This document shows positions 25,971-33,418 of a stretch of DNA of 64,000 nt, piece by piece; the stretch's first letter is position 1; the number at the start of each line of letters is the position of its first letter. Below the pieces are notes generated by a model that saw only the letters and a program-made list of their open reading frames with translations, had not been told where the DNA came from and did no database searches. A program made the translations under genes and the position numbers. Source of the DNA: Shinella kummerowiae (lineage in GTDB: Bacteria; Pseudomonadota; Alphaproteobacteria; Rhizobiales; Rhizobiaceae); the NCBI RefSeq assembly GCF_009827055.1, contig NZ_WUMK01000010.1, positions 186,001 to 250,000 on the forward strand. The letters run 5' to 3'.

Positions 25971-26918
25971 ATGTTCGACAGATTGAAATCCATCCTCGCT
26001 GCAGGTGCTGTGGTCATCGCCAGCTTGGCGACACCGGCGCTCGCTGCCGACGCCGTCATCGGCGTCTCCATCCCGGCGGCGACCCACGGCTGGACGGGTG
26101 GCCTCAACTACCACACCAAGCGCACGATTGACCGGATGAAGGAAGCCTTCCCAAATATCGATTTCGTGCTGGCAACCTCGTCGAGTGCGACGCAGCAGGT
26201 CAACGATATCGAGGACCTGATGGCGCGCAACATCAATGCGCTCGTCGTCCTGCCCTTCGAATCCGACCCGCTGACCGAACCGGTCAAGGCCGCCAAGGCC
26301 AAGGGCGTGTTCATCGCGACCGTCGACCGGGGTCTTGCCGAAGAGGGCATCGAAGATCTCTATGTCGGCGGCGACAATCCGCAATACGGCACTGCAGCGG
26401 CGGAGTATTTCAAGAAGAAGTTCCCCGACGGCGGCAAGATCGTCGTGATGCGCGGCATTCCGACGGCGATCGACAACATCCGCATCGACGCCTTCAACGC
26501 GGCGCTGAAGGACACGAAGATCGAAGTTCTCGACATGCAGTATGCCAACTGGAACCCGGACAAGGGTTTCGAGGTCATGCAGGACTATCTCCAGCGCTTC
26601 CCCGAGATTAATGGTGTGTGGGCCGGTGACGACGATGCGGCACTCGGGGCCATCGAGGCGATCAAGCAGGCGGAACGCAAGAACGTGACGGTACTTGGCG
26701 GCTCGGGTATGAACAAGGTGATCAAGCTGGTGATGGACGGCCATGACATGGTCGATGCTGACATCTTCTACCCGCCGACGCTGATCATTCCGGCGATCGA
26801 ACTCGTCACCATGAAGTTCGCCACGCAGGCCCCGATCAACGGCCGTTACGTGCTCGGCAGCCCGCTGATCACCAAGGACAACGCGGCGGAATATTACTTC
26901 CCCGACGCCCCTTATTGA
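25971..26918 (+). CDS. Sugar ABC transporter substrate-binding protein, RbsB type
   Basis: Periplasmic binding protein of 315 residues. The signal peptide runs to an ALAADA cleavage region near residue 26; the mature part starts VIGVSIPAATHGWTGGLNYH and has VNDIEDLMARNINALVVLPFESDPL, typical for ribose, allose and inositol binders. It is the last gene of the aldehyde dehydrogenase operon, unlike the other two importers, where the binding protein comes first among the transport genes and is followed by a hairpin. Confidence 0.91.
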   Translation: MFDRLKSILAAGAVVIASLATPALAADAVIGVSIPAATHGWTGGLNYHTKRTIDRMKEAFPNIDFVLATSSSATQQVNDIEDLMARNINALVVLPFESDPLTEPVKAAKAKGVFIATVDRGLAEEGIEDLYVGGDNPQYGTAAAEYFKKKFPDGGKIVVMRGIPTAIDNIRIDAFNAALKDTKIEVLDMQYANWNPDKGFEVMQDYLQRFPEINGVWAGDDDAALGAIEAIKQAERKNVTVLGGSGMNKVIKLVMDGHDMVDADIFYPPTLIIPAIELVTMKFATQAPINGRYVLGSPLITKDNAAEYYFPDAPY

Positions 26919-27116
26919 GGAGCGAAAGGGGTGCGCTCTTCTGGGGTGCACCCCGTTATGGCTGCCACTATGGGGACCGCAGGACAGGCCCGCCGCGACA
27001 AGCGTTGCGGATTGCCGATTTTTGCAATACTGCACTGAGTAGGTGATTGGACCGCGCGCAGGACACATATTGAATGCCGCGGCCTCTTGCACTTCACGCT
27101 TCAGGAGTTGCGCTGC

Positions 27117-28028
27117 ATGCCACGGGTAAAACAGTCCGATCAGCCGCCACCACGCACAGCCAACTACGAAACATTTGTCAATCTCGTCACGGAAGCCTAT
27201 CCGGACCTGAGCGACCGTTTCCAGCAGGTTGCGCGCTTCATCACGCAGAACCCGAACGTCGTGGCGATGAAGTCCATCAACGCGATCGCCGAGGAGTGCG
27301 GCGCGCATCCTTCCATTCTTGTGCGCTTCGCCCAGAATTTCGGGTTTTCCGGTTTCAAGCAGCTTCAGGCCGTTTTCCAGACCCGGCTCTCGACGGCAGC
27401 CCCCGGCTATCGCGAGCGCATCAGCGCGCTGGACGTCGATCTGGAGAAGAACAAGCGCAAAGGCAATCTTGGCTTCCTGCACGACCTGGTCGTTCGCGAT
27501 ATTGCAACGCTGCAAGAACTGCTGAGCTCGACGCCCGAGGAAAGCCTGTCCCGGGCCGCCAAGGTCATAAAGAACGCCAACACGATTTTTATCGCCGGGC
27601 AGCTACGCTCCGAGCCGATTGCGAAATTCCTCCGCTACGTGCTCTCCATGCTTCAGTTGCGGGTCATTCTGCTCGATCCGGCGGGCGGGCTGGCGCCCGA
27701 AATGGCGCAGGTCATGGGCAAGAAGGACGTGCTGATCGCAATTGCCTTCCGCCATTATGCCAAGGAGGTGGTGACGATCGCCGACGTTGCGGCACACAAT
27801 GGCACGCCGATGGTCGCCATTACGGACAGCCAGCTATCTCCGCTGGCGAAGAATGCCAGCGTTCTGTTCACCATCCCGGAGGACGAATACTCGTTCTCGC
27901 GCTCGCTTGCGGCACCCATGTGCCTGACCCAGGCCATCGCGGTCGCGGTCGCAGCGCTGCTCCAGGAGGACAAGAAGGACTCGCCGCAAATACCGACGGT
28001 GACGGGAAACCAGCGTCGCAAGCCCTGA
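27117..28028 (+). CDS. MurR/RpiR family transcriptional regulator, candidate controller of the cluster
   Basis: Regulator of 303 residues with the N-terminal HTH_6 domain at about residues 20-95 (DRFQQVARFITQNPNVVAMKS followed by IAEECGAHPSILVRFAQNFGFSGF) and a C-terminal SIS sugar-phosphate-binding domain (IFIAGQLRSEPIAKFLRY, then LIAIAFRHYAKEVVTIAD). RpiR proteins usually respond to phosphorylated sugars or inositol intermediates; the rhizobial inositol repressor IolR is of this family. Its place between the third importer and iolG makes it the best candidate to bind the TGCAA-N6-TTGCA operators. The ATG has a CAGGAG site about 10 bases upstream. An outward-facing ATTGC-N8-GCAAT at 27011-27028 might serve autoregulation. 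Confidence 0.9.
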   Translation: MPRVKQSDQPPPRTANYETFVNLVTEAYPDLSDRFQQVARFITQNPNVVAMKSINAIAEECGAHPSILVRFAQNFGFSGFKQLQAVFQTRLSTAAPGYRERISALDVDLEKNKRKGNLGFLHDLVVRDIATLQELLSSTPEESLSRAAKVIKNANTIFIAGQLRSEPIAKFLRYVLSMLQLRVILLDPAGGLAPEMAQVMGKKDVLIAIAFRHYAKEVVTIADVAAHNGTPMVAITDSQLSPLAKNASVLFTIPEDEYSFSRSLAAPMCLTQAIAVAVAALLQEDKKDSPQIPTVTGNQRRKP

Positions 28029-28036
28029 AATGGGAG

Positions 28037-28067
28037 TGCCCGCCATTTCCGTACGGAACGGCGGGCA
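28037..28067. terminator. Hairpin between convergent rpiR-type and iolG genes
   Basis: Outer stem TGCCCGCC / GGCGGGCA (28037-28044 and 28060-28067) encloses a perfect inner palindrome TTCCGTACGGAA (28047-28058). It lies 8 bases after one stop and 6 before the other, so it could stop transcription from both sides. No T-run is present on either strand. Confidence 0.5.
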
Positions 28068-28073
28068 GTGATC

Positions 28074-29075
28074 TCACCCGACGATTTCGCGGATGTTGAC
28101 GAACCGCCGGCCCACGCGCGAGAGGTTTGCGGCCTCGGCGAGCGCCAGGGATTTTTCGCCGTCTTCGAAAGTGGCATCCGGCGTGGCGTTTGTTTCGACG
28201 CAGTCGATGAAGGATTCCAGACCCAGCGCATAGGCTTCCGCATAGCGCTCGATGAAGAAGTTGAGGAAGGGTTCTGCGGCGCCGGTCGCGGTCGGTCCGA
28301 ACCGTTCAAGACCATGCGCGCGGCGGTTTCCGGAGATGAGCATTCCGTTCGAACCGAGGATCTCGACGCGTTGGTCGTGACCGTAGATCGCCGCACGGGA
28401 GTTGTTGATGTGGCAAAGCTTGCCGCTTTCGGTGCGCAGAACGACCATGGCGGAGTCGATATCGTTCAGTTCCGCCAGCGTCGGGTCGATCAGCGCGCTA
28501 CCGGTGGCGAAGACTTCGACGGGCTCTTCGCCGAGCATGAAGCGGGCGAGATCGAAATCGTGGATGGTCATGTCCTTGAAGATGCCGCCTGATGCCTTCA
28601 GGTATTCGCGCGAGGCAAGACCCGGGTCGCGCGACGTGATGATCACCTGGCGGATATCGCCGATCTCGCCGGAGCGGGCCGCATCGCGCGCAGCCCGATG
28701 GCCCGGGTCGTAGCGGCGGTTGAAGCCGATCTGGATCGGTCTGTTGAAGCCCTTCAAAGCCGCGCGGCAGGCCTTGACCCGAGCCAGCGACAGATCGATG
28801 GGCTTCTCGCAGAAAATGGCCTTGCCGGCCTTCGCGGATGCCTCGATGAGGTCTGCATGCGTCGGCGTGGACGTCGCGATCAGCACGGCGGCGGCCTGCG
28901 CGATGGCCTCCTCGGCGCTCACGGCCACCACACATCCGAACTGGCGGCCGACCTCTTTGGCGGCTGCGGAAACGGGATCGTAGACGGCTGCGAGTTCGGC
29001 TTTGCTTGAACGCACAATCGTGGCAGCATGCATCTTCCCGATGCGCCCGCAGCCGAGCAATGCAATCCTGATCAT
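28074..29075 (-). CDS. iolG: Inositol 2-dehydrogenase
   Basis: NAD-dependent dehydrogenase of 333 residues that oxidises myo-inositol to 2-keto-myo-inositol, the first step of inositol catabolism. The sequence matches the rhizobial Idh pattern throughout: IALLGCGRIGKMHA, FCEKPIDLSLARVKAC with catalytic Lys, IGFNRRYDPGH, ITSRDPGLASREYLKASGG and IFKDMTIHDFDLARFMLGEEPVEV with the catalytic Asp/His pair. The ATG is preferred over upstream in-frame starts because a CAGGAGGAAG ribosome site precedes it. Operator site H lies 21 bases upstream. Confidence 0.92.
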   Translation of the reverse strand: MIRIALLGCGRIGKMHAATIVRSSKAELAAVYDPVSAAAKEVGRQFGCVVAVSAEEAIAQAAAVLIATSTPTHADLIEASAKAGKAIFCEKPIDLSLARVKACRAALKGFNRPIQIGFNRRYDPGHRAARDAARSGEIGDIRQVIITSRDPGLASREYLKASGGIFKDMTIHDFDLARFMLGEEPVEVFATGSALIDPTLAELNDIDSAMVVLRTESGKLCHINNSRAAIYGHDQRVEILGSNGMLISGNRRAHGLERFGPTATGAAEPFLNFFIERYAEAYALGLESFIDCVETNATPDATFEDGEKSLALAEAANLSRVGRRFVNIREIVG

Positions 29076-29095
29076 CAACTTCCTCCTGATGGCGG

Positions 29096-29129
29096 TGCAA
29101 AAAACGTTGCGCATTTGATATTCCGTCAA
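29096..29129 (-). promoter_or_regulatory. iolG promoter region with CGCAA-N6-TTGCA operator (site H)
   Basis: On the minus strand TTGACG (29129-29124) is followed after exactly 12 bases by CGCAA-CGTTTT-TTGCA (29111-29096), the same spacing as sites A and C. The operator ends close to the ribosome site of iolG. A clear -10 was not found for TTGACG; an alternative pair TTGCAG (29143-29138) and TATCAA (29120-29115) has 17-base spacing. The region also lies upstream of the divergent Gfo/Idh gene. Confidence 0.65.
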
Positions 29130-29183
29130 TATTAATTCTGCAAGCCTGTTTTCGGGCGTATGTGGATTTTGAGGGAGGGGATC

Positions 29184-30377
29184 ATGGCAGAGGTTTCAGG
29201 CGGCCAGGCGCTTCCGCTGGCCGAGCGTCGTTTGCGGCTCGGCATCGTCGGCGGCGGGCAGGGCAGTTTCATCGGCAAGGTGCATGCGCGGGGTGCACGG
29301 CTTTCAAACCGCTGGGACCTCGTTGCGGGCGCTTTGTCGTCCCGGCCGCAGGTGGCGCAGGAATCCGGGCGTGCCTGGCTGCTCGCCGACGACCGCATCT
29401 ACACGGATTACCGGGTGATGGCCGAGCGCGAAGCGGCACGGCCGGATGGCATCGATGCCGTGGCGATCACCACGCCGAACAACTCCCACCATGCCATCGC
29501 CTGCGCCTTCATGGAAAAGGGCATCGACGTCATCAGCGACAAGCCGCTGACGACGTCGCTTGCCGATGCACTCGATCTCGTGCGCCGGCAAAAGGAAACG
29601 GGCCTCGTCTTCGGCGTCACATACGCTTATGCCGCCTCCGCCATGGTGCGGCAGGCGCGCCAGATGATCCGCGACGGCGCGCTTGGTGCGCTCCAACAGG
29701 TGCATGTCGAATATTTTCAAGAATGGGCGCTGACGCCGCTGAAGGACGCCGGTGCCGGCGCGCAATGGCGGGTCGATCCGTCGATCGTCGGCCCCACCTT
29801 CACGACCGGTGATATCGGCACCCACTGCCACCATCTCGGCGCCTTCGTCTGCGGCCGGCCGATCACGGCGGTGCGGGCGGAGTTTCACACGCTGGGTCCG
29901 CCGAAGGCGCTGGAGGACACGGCCTTCATGCATGTGCGCTACGAAGACGGCATTCCCGGCACCATCATGATCTCGCAAGTCGCGCCGGGCGCCCATTGCG
30001 GACTGCGCATTCGCGTCTTCGGCGACAAGGCAAGCCTGGAATGGAACCAGGAGGAGCCTGAAATCCTGCATTTCCGTCGCTTCAACGAACCGGCCCGTGT
30101 GCTGACGCGTGGCGAAGGCGCCGGCATCGGCGTGCATGCTGCGCGCTTCGTGCACATGCCGCGCGGACATCCGGAGGCGCTCAGCGACGCCTGGGGCAAT
30201 CTCTACGAGGAGTTCGCGATCGCCGTCGAGGCGCGCCGCCTTGGCCGGAACCTGCCCGCAGGGCTGCTGGAATATCCGACGGTGGTGGACGGTGCGCTTG
30301 GTGTGAAGCTCATCGAGGCGGCGCTCGCATCGAGCCAGTCGGGCGGGCAATGGGCGGATTGCACATTGTCGATGTGA
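29184..30377 (+). CDS. Gfo/Idh/MocA family oxidoreductase
   Basis: Dehydrogenase of 397 residues from the long Gfo/Idh subgroup with the variant cofactor loop GIVGGGQGSFIGKVHARGA, DAVAITTPNNSHH, SDKPLTTSLADAL in the place of the usual EKP motif, and the TTGDIGTHCHHLGAFV active-site segment. Start at 29184 is supported by a GGGAGGGG ribosome site. The same subgroup is represented again at 33419-34594, and both flank the iolD region. Activity on an inosose, keto-inositol or glycoside is plausible, but not decidable here. Confidence 0.86.
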   Translation: MAEVSGGQALPLAERRLRLGIVGGGQGSFIGKVHARGARLSNRWDLVAGALSSRPQVAQESGRAWLLADDRIYTDYRVMAEREAARPDGIDAVAITTPNNSHHAIACAFMEKGIDVISDKPLTTSLADALDLVRRQKETGLVFGVTYAYAASAMVRQARQMIRDGALGALQQVHVEYFQEWALTPLKDAGAGAQWRVDPSIVGPTFTTGDIGTHCHHLGAFVCGRPITAVRAEFHTLGPPKALEDTAFMHVRYEDGIPGTIMISQVAPGAHCGLRIRVFGDKASLEWNQEEPEILHFRRFNEPARVLTRGEGAGIGVHAARFVHMPRGHPEALSDAWGNLYEEFAIAVEARRLGRNLPAGLLEYPTVVDGALGVKLIEAALASSQSGGQWADCTLSM

Positions 30378-30378
30378 T

Positions 30379-30396
30379 TTGCAATAAGTATTGCAA
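30379..30396 (+). promoter_or_regulatory. TTGCAATA-AG-TATTGCAA operator before iolD (site G)
   Basis: The most symmetric copy of the shared element: 8-base perfect arms around a central AG, containing the core TGCAA-TAAGTA-TTGCA. It starts directly after the stop codon of the Gfo/Idh gene, 72 bases before iolD, in AT-rich sequence. TTGCAA at 30391-30396 with TAATAG at 30414-30419 (17-base spacer) is one possible promoter. Confidence 0.7.
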
Positions 30397-30467
30397 TATA
30401 TAAATTTATGAAATAATAGTTCTGCGAAGAGGGCTGGCGCGGGTATGCCGGCTCAGGGAGGTTTTAA

Positions 30468-32309
30468 ATGGGTACCGTTCGTCTCACCATGGCCCAGGCC
30501 CTGGTCCGCTATCTCTGCAACCAGTTTACCGAAATCGACGGCCGACGCGAGCCGCTTTTCCCGGGCGTCTTCGCCATTTTCGGCCATGGCAACGTGACCT
30601 GCCTGTCTGAAGCGCTGGAGGCGGTCCAGGATACGCTGCCGACCTGGCGCGGCCAGAATGAGCAGTCGATGGCGCTTGCTGCGATCGGTTTTGCCAAGGC
30701 GACGCGCCGGCGCCAGATCATGGTCGCGTGCAGCTCCATCGGTCCGGGTGCGCTCAACATGGTAACGGCCGCAGGCGTGGCGCATACCAATCGCCTTCCC
30801 ATCCTGCTTCTTGCCGGTGACAGCTTCGTCAACCGCCGTCCCGATCCGGTGATGCAGCAGGTCGAGCATTTCGGCAATCCGACGATCACTGTCAACGATG
30901 CTTTCAAGGCCGTGGCGCGCTACTGGGATCGCATCACCCATCCCGAGCAGATCCTTTCCTCGCTGCCGCAGGCCGTCGCCGTCATGCTGGACCCGGCCGA
31001 TTGCGGCCCGGCTTTCCTTGGCCTGCCGCAGGATGTGCAGGAGATCGCCTGGGACTATCCGGAAAGCTTCTTTGAACAGACCGTTCACAAGGTGCCACGC
31101 CCGCGGCCCGACCGCGACAGCCTTGCGGAGGCGATCCGCGTGCTGAAGGCGGCCAAGCGCCCGCTGATCATCTCCGGCGGCGGTGTTCGCTATTCCGGTG
31201 CGGAAACGGCGTTGGCCGATTTTGCGCAAAAGCACGGCATCCCGCTTTGCGAGACCATTGCCGGCAAGGGTACGGTCACCCATGACCACCCGGCCCATGT
31301 CGGGCCGATCGGCATCGTCGGCTCCACCTCGGCCAATGCGCTGGCCGCGGAAGCCGACGTGGTGCTCGCCGTCGGCACGCGGCTCATGGATTTTACGACC
31401 GGCTCCTGGACGGCTTTTTCGCCGGACGCCCGCTTCGTTTCTATCAACGCGGCGCGTTGGGATGCCAAGAAGCATCGCGCCGTCGCCGTGGTCGGTGATG
31501 CGCTGGAAACGGTCGGTGAAGTCGAGGCCGCGATCGGCGACTACAAGGCAGACGCCGGCTGGACGGACAAGGGCAGGCTGGAATTTGCCAAGTGGAACGA
31601 CGCATTGGACGGCTACCAGAAGCCGACGAACGCGCCGGTTCCGACCTATGCGCAGGTGGTCGGCATCGTCAACTCCAGGGCGAAGGACCGTGACCTCCTG
31701 ATCACCGCCGCCGGCGGCCTGCCGGGCGAAGTGATGAAGAACTGGCGCGTCAAGGCACCCAACACCTTTGACTGCGAGTTCGGCTTCTCCTGCATGGGCT
31801 ATGAAATCGCCGCCGGTTGGGGCGCGGCCATGGCCGATCCCACGCGCACACCAATCGTCATGATCGGCGACGGCACCTACATGATGATGAACTCGGACAT
31901 CTACTCGACCGTTCTCTCCGGCCACAAGATGATCCTCATCGTCTGTGACAACGGCGGCTATGCCGTCATCAACCGCCTGCAGAACGCCAAGGGCGGCGCC
32001 TCTTTCAACAACCTCATCAAGGATTGCCGCGTCAAGGAACCGTTCCCTGTCGACTTCGGCAAACATGCCGAGGCCATGGGTGCGCTCACCCGGCATGTCG
32101 AGAGCCTGGCCGATCTCGGCGACGCGGTCGAGTGGGCGCAGACGACGGATCGTACCACCGTGCTCACCATCGTCTCAGATGCCTTCACCTGGACGCCCGG
32201 CGATGCCTGGTGGGATGTCGGTGTGCCGCAGGTCAGCGAACGCGCGCAGGTCAATGCCGCCGCGAAGGACCAGCAGGAAGGCCGCAAGAACCAGCGCGTC
32301 GGCGTCTAA
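30468..32309 (+). CDS. iolD: 3D-(3,5/4)-trihydroxycyclohexane-1,2-dione hydrolase
   Basis: Thiamine-diphosphate enzyme of 613 residues, the normal length for IolD, which opens the ring of the diketone made by IolE to 5-deoxy-glucuronate. The start TVRLTMAQALVRYLCNQF is diagnostic. The catalytic Glu65 in GQNEQSMA lies in the first domain and the thiamine-binding GDGTYMMMNSD begins near residue 467. The ATG follows a CAGGGAGG ribosome site. It heads a run with a TIM-barrel epimerase, a Gfo/Idh enzyme and an SDR. iolB and iolC, often neighbours in other bacteria, are not here. Confidence 0.95.
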   Translation: MGTVRLTMAQALVRYLCNQFTEIDGRREPLFPGVFAIFGHGNVTCLSEALEAVQDTLPTWRGQNEQSMALAAIGFAKATRRRQIMVACSSIGPGALNMVTAAGVAHTNRLPILLLAGDSFVNRRPDPVMQQVEHFGNPTITVNDAFKAVARYWDRITHPEQILSSLPQAVAVMLDPADCGPAFLGLPQDVQEIAWDYPESFFEQTVHKVPRPRPDRDSLAEAIRVLKAAKRPLIISGGGVRYSGAETALADFAQKHGIPLCETIAGKGTVTHDHPAHVGPIGIVGSTSANALAAEADVVLAVGTRLMDFTTGSWTAFSPDARFVSINAARWDAKKHRAVAVVGDALETVGEVEAAIGDYKADAGWTDKGRLEFAKWNDALDGYQKPTNAPVPTYAQVVGIVNSRAKDRDLLITAAGGLPGEVMKNWRVKAPNTFDCEFGFSCMGYEIAAGWGAAMADPTRTPIVMIGDGTYMMMNSDIYSTVLSGHKMILIVCDNGGYAVINRLQNAKGGASFNNLIKDCRVKEPFPVDFGKHAEAMGALTRHVESLADLGDAVEWAQTTDRTTVLTIVSDAFTWTPGDAWWDVGVPQVSERAQVNAAAKDQQEGRKNQRVGV

Positions 32310-32354
32310 TCGCGCAAAGGCTTAGACACCATACTTATCTGAAGGACGACAAGC

Positions 32355-33407
32355 ATGAGAACCATCAAGGGTCCCGGCGTGTTTCTCGCGCAATTTGCCG
32401 GCGATGAGGCGCCCTTCAATTCGCTGAAGGGACTGGCCGGTTGGGCCGCCGACAAGGGGTTCAAAGGCGTGCAGATCCCCACTTGGGACCGCCGGGTGAT
32501 CGACCTCGAACAGGCCGCTGAAAGCCAGGGCTATGTCGACGAGATCAAGGGAACGCTGGACGAGCACGGCCTCGTCGTCACGGATCTCGCCAGTCATCTG
32601 CAGGGACAGCTCGTCGCGCTTCACCCGTCGTTCAACCTGCCGGCCGATTCCTTTGCGCCCGCCAAGGTGCACCGTGATCCCAAAGCGCGGCAAGACTGGG
32701 CCGTCAACCAGTTATTCTGTGCTGCCAAGGCCTCTCGCAGGTTCGGCCTTGATCGCCATACGACCTTCAGCGGAACGCTTCTTTGGCCCTATTTCTATCC
32801 CTATCCGCAATGGCCGGACGGGTTGATTTCCGACGGTTTCGATGAACTCGCACGGCGCTGGCGGCCGATCCTCGATGCCTTCGATCAAGAGGGGGTCGAC
32901 GTCTGCTACGAAATCCATCCGACCGAAGACCTGCATGACGGCCTGACCTTCGAGATGTTTCTGGAGCGCGTCGACAATCATGCGCGCTGCAACATCATGT
33001 ACGACCCGAGCCACCTGGTACTTCAGTCGATCGATTATCTCGCCTACATCGATCACTATCACCAGCGTATCAAGACCTTCCACGTCAAGGACGCGGAATT
33101 CCGGCCGACGGGCAAAACGGGCGCCTATGGCGGATATCAGCCCTGGGTCAGGCGGGCCGGCCGCTTCCGTTCCCCCGGCGACGGGGAGGTCGATTTCGGC
33201 GCGATCTTCTCGAAACTGACGGGCTACGGTTTCGATGGATGGGCCGTGCTCGAATGGGAATGCTGCCTGAAGAATTCGGAAGACGGTGCCGCCGAGGGCG
33301 CACGCTTCATTCGCGATCATATCATTCAGGTCTCGGATCGCGCCTTCGATGATTTCGTGAAGTCCGGCACGGACCGATCCGTCAACAATGAAATCCTCGG
33401 GATCTAA
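32355..33407 (+). CDS. Sugar phosphate isomerase/epimerase family TIM-barrel protein
   Basis: Protein of 350 residues in the xylose-isomerase-like family, of a long subgroup often placed beside Gfo/Idh genes. Metal-binding segments appear in order: Glu in VCYEIHPTED, Asp and His in MYDPSHLVL, His in KTFHVKDAEF and Glu in AVLEWECC. Epimerisation, isomerisation or dehydration of an inosose or keto-sugar is expected. It lies 45 bases after iolD and 11 before the next Gfo/Idh gene, so it is part of the same transcript. Confidence 0.82.
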   Translation: MRTIKGPGVFLAQFAGDEAPFNSLKGLAGWAADKGFKGVQIPTWDRRVIDLEQAAESQGYVDEIKGTLDEHGLVVTDLASHLQGQLVALHPSFNLPADSFAPAKVHRDPKARQDWAVNQLFCAAKASRRFGLDRHTTFSGTLLWPYFYPYPQWPDGLISDGFDELARRWRPILDAFDQEGVDVCYEIHPTEDLHDGLTFEMFLERVDNHARCNIMYDPSHLVLQSIDYLAYIDHYHQRIKTFHVKDAEFRPTGKTGAYGGYQPWVRRAGRFRSPGDGEVDFGAIFSKLTGYGFDGWAVLEWECCLKNSEDGAAEGARFIRDHIIQVSDRAFDDFVKSGTDRSVNNEILGI

Positions 33408-33418
33408 GGACTTTGGCC

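Noticed and set aside
26929-26955. GGGGTGCACCCC palindrome and surrounding stem after the third importer as a terminator
   Set aside because: No T-run follows and the longer stem is imperfect; termination cannot be supported.
27011-27028. ATTGC-N8-GCAAT upstream of the RpiR gene as an eighth operator
   Set aside because: The half-sites face the opposite way and the spacing differs from the seven consistent sites; kept only as a remark.
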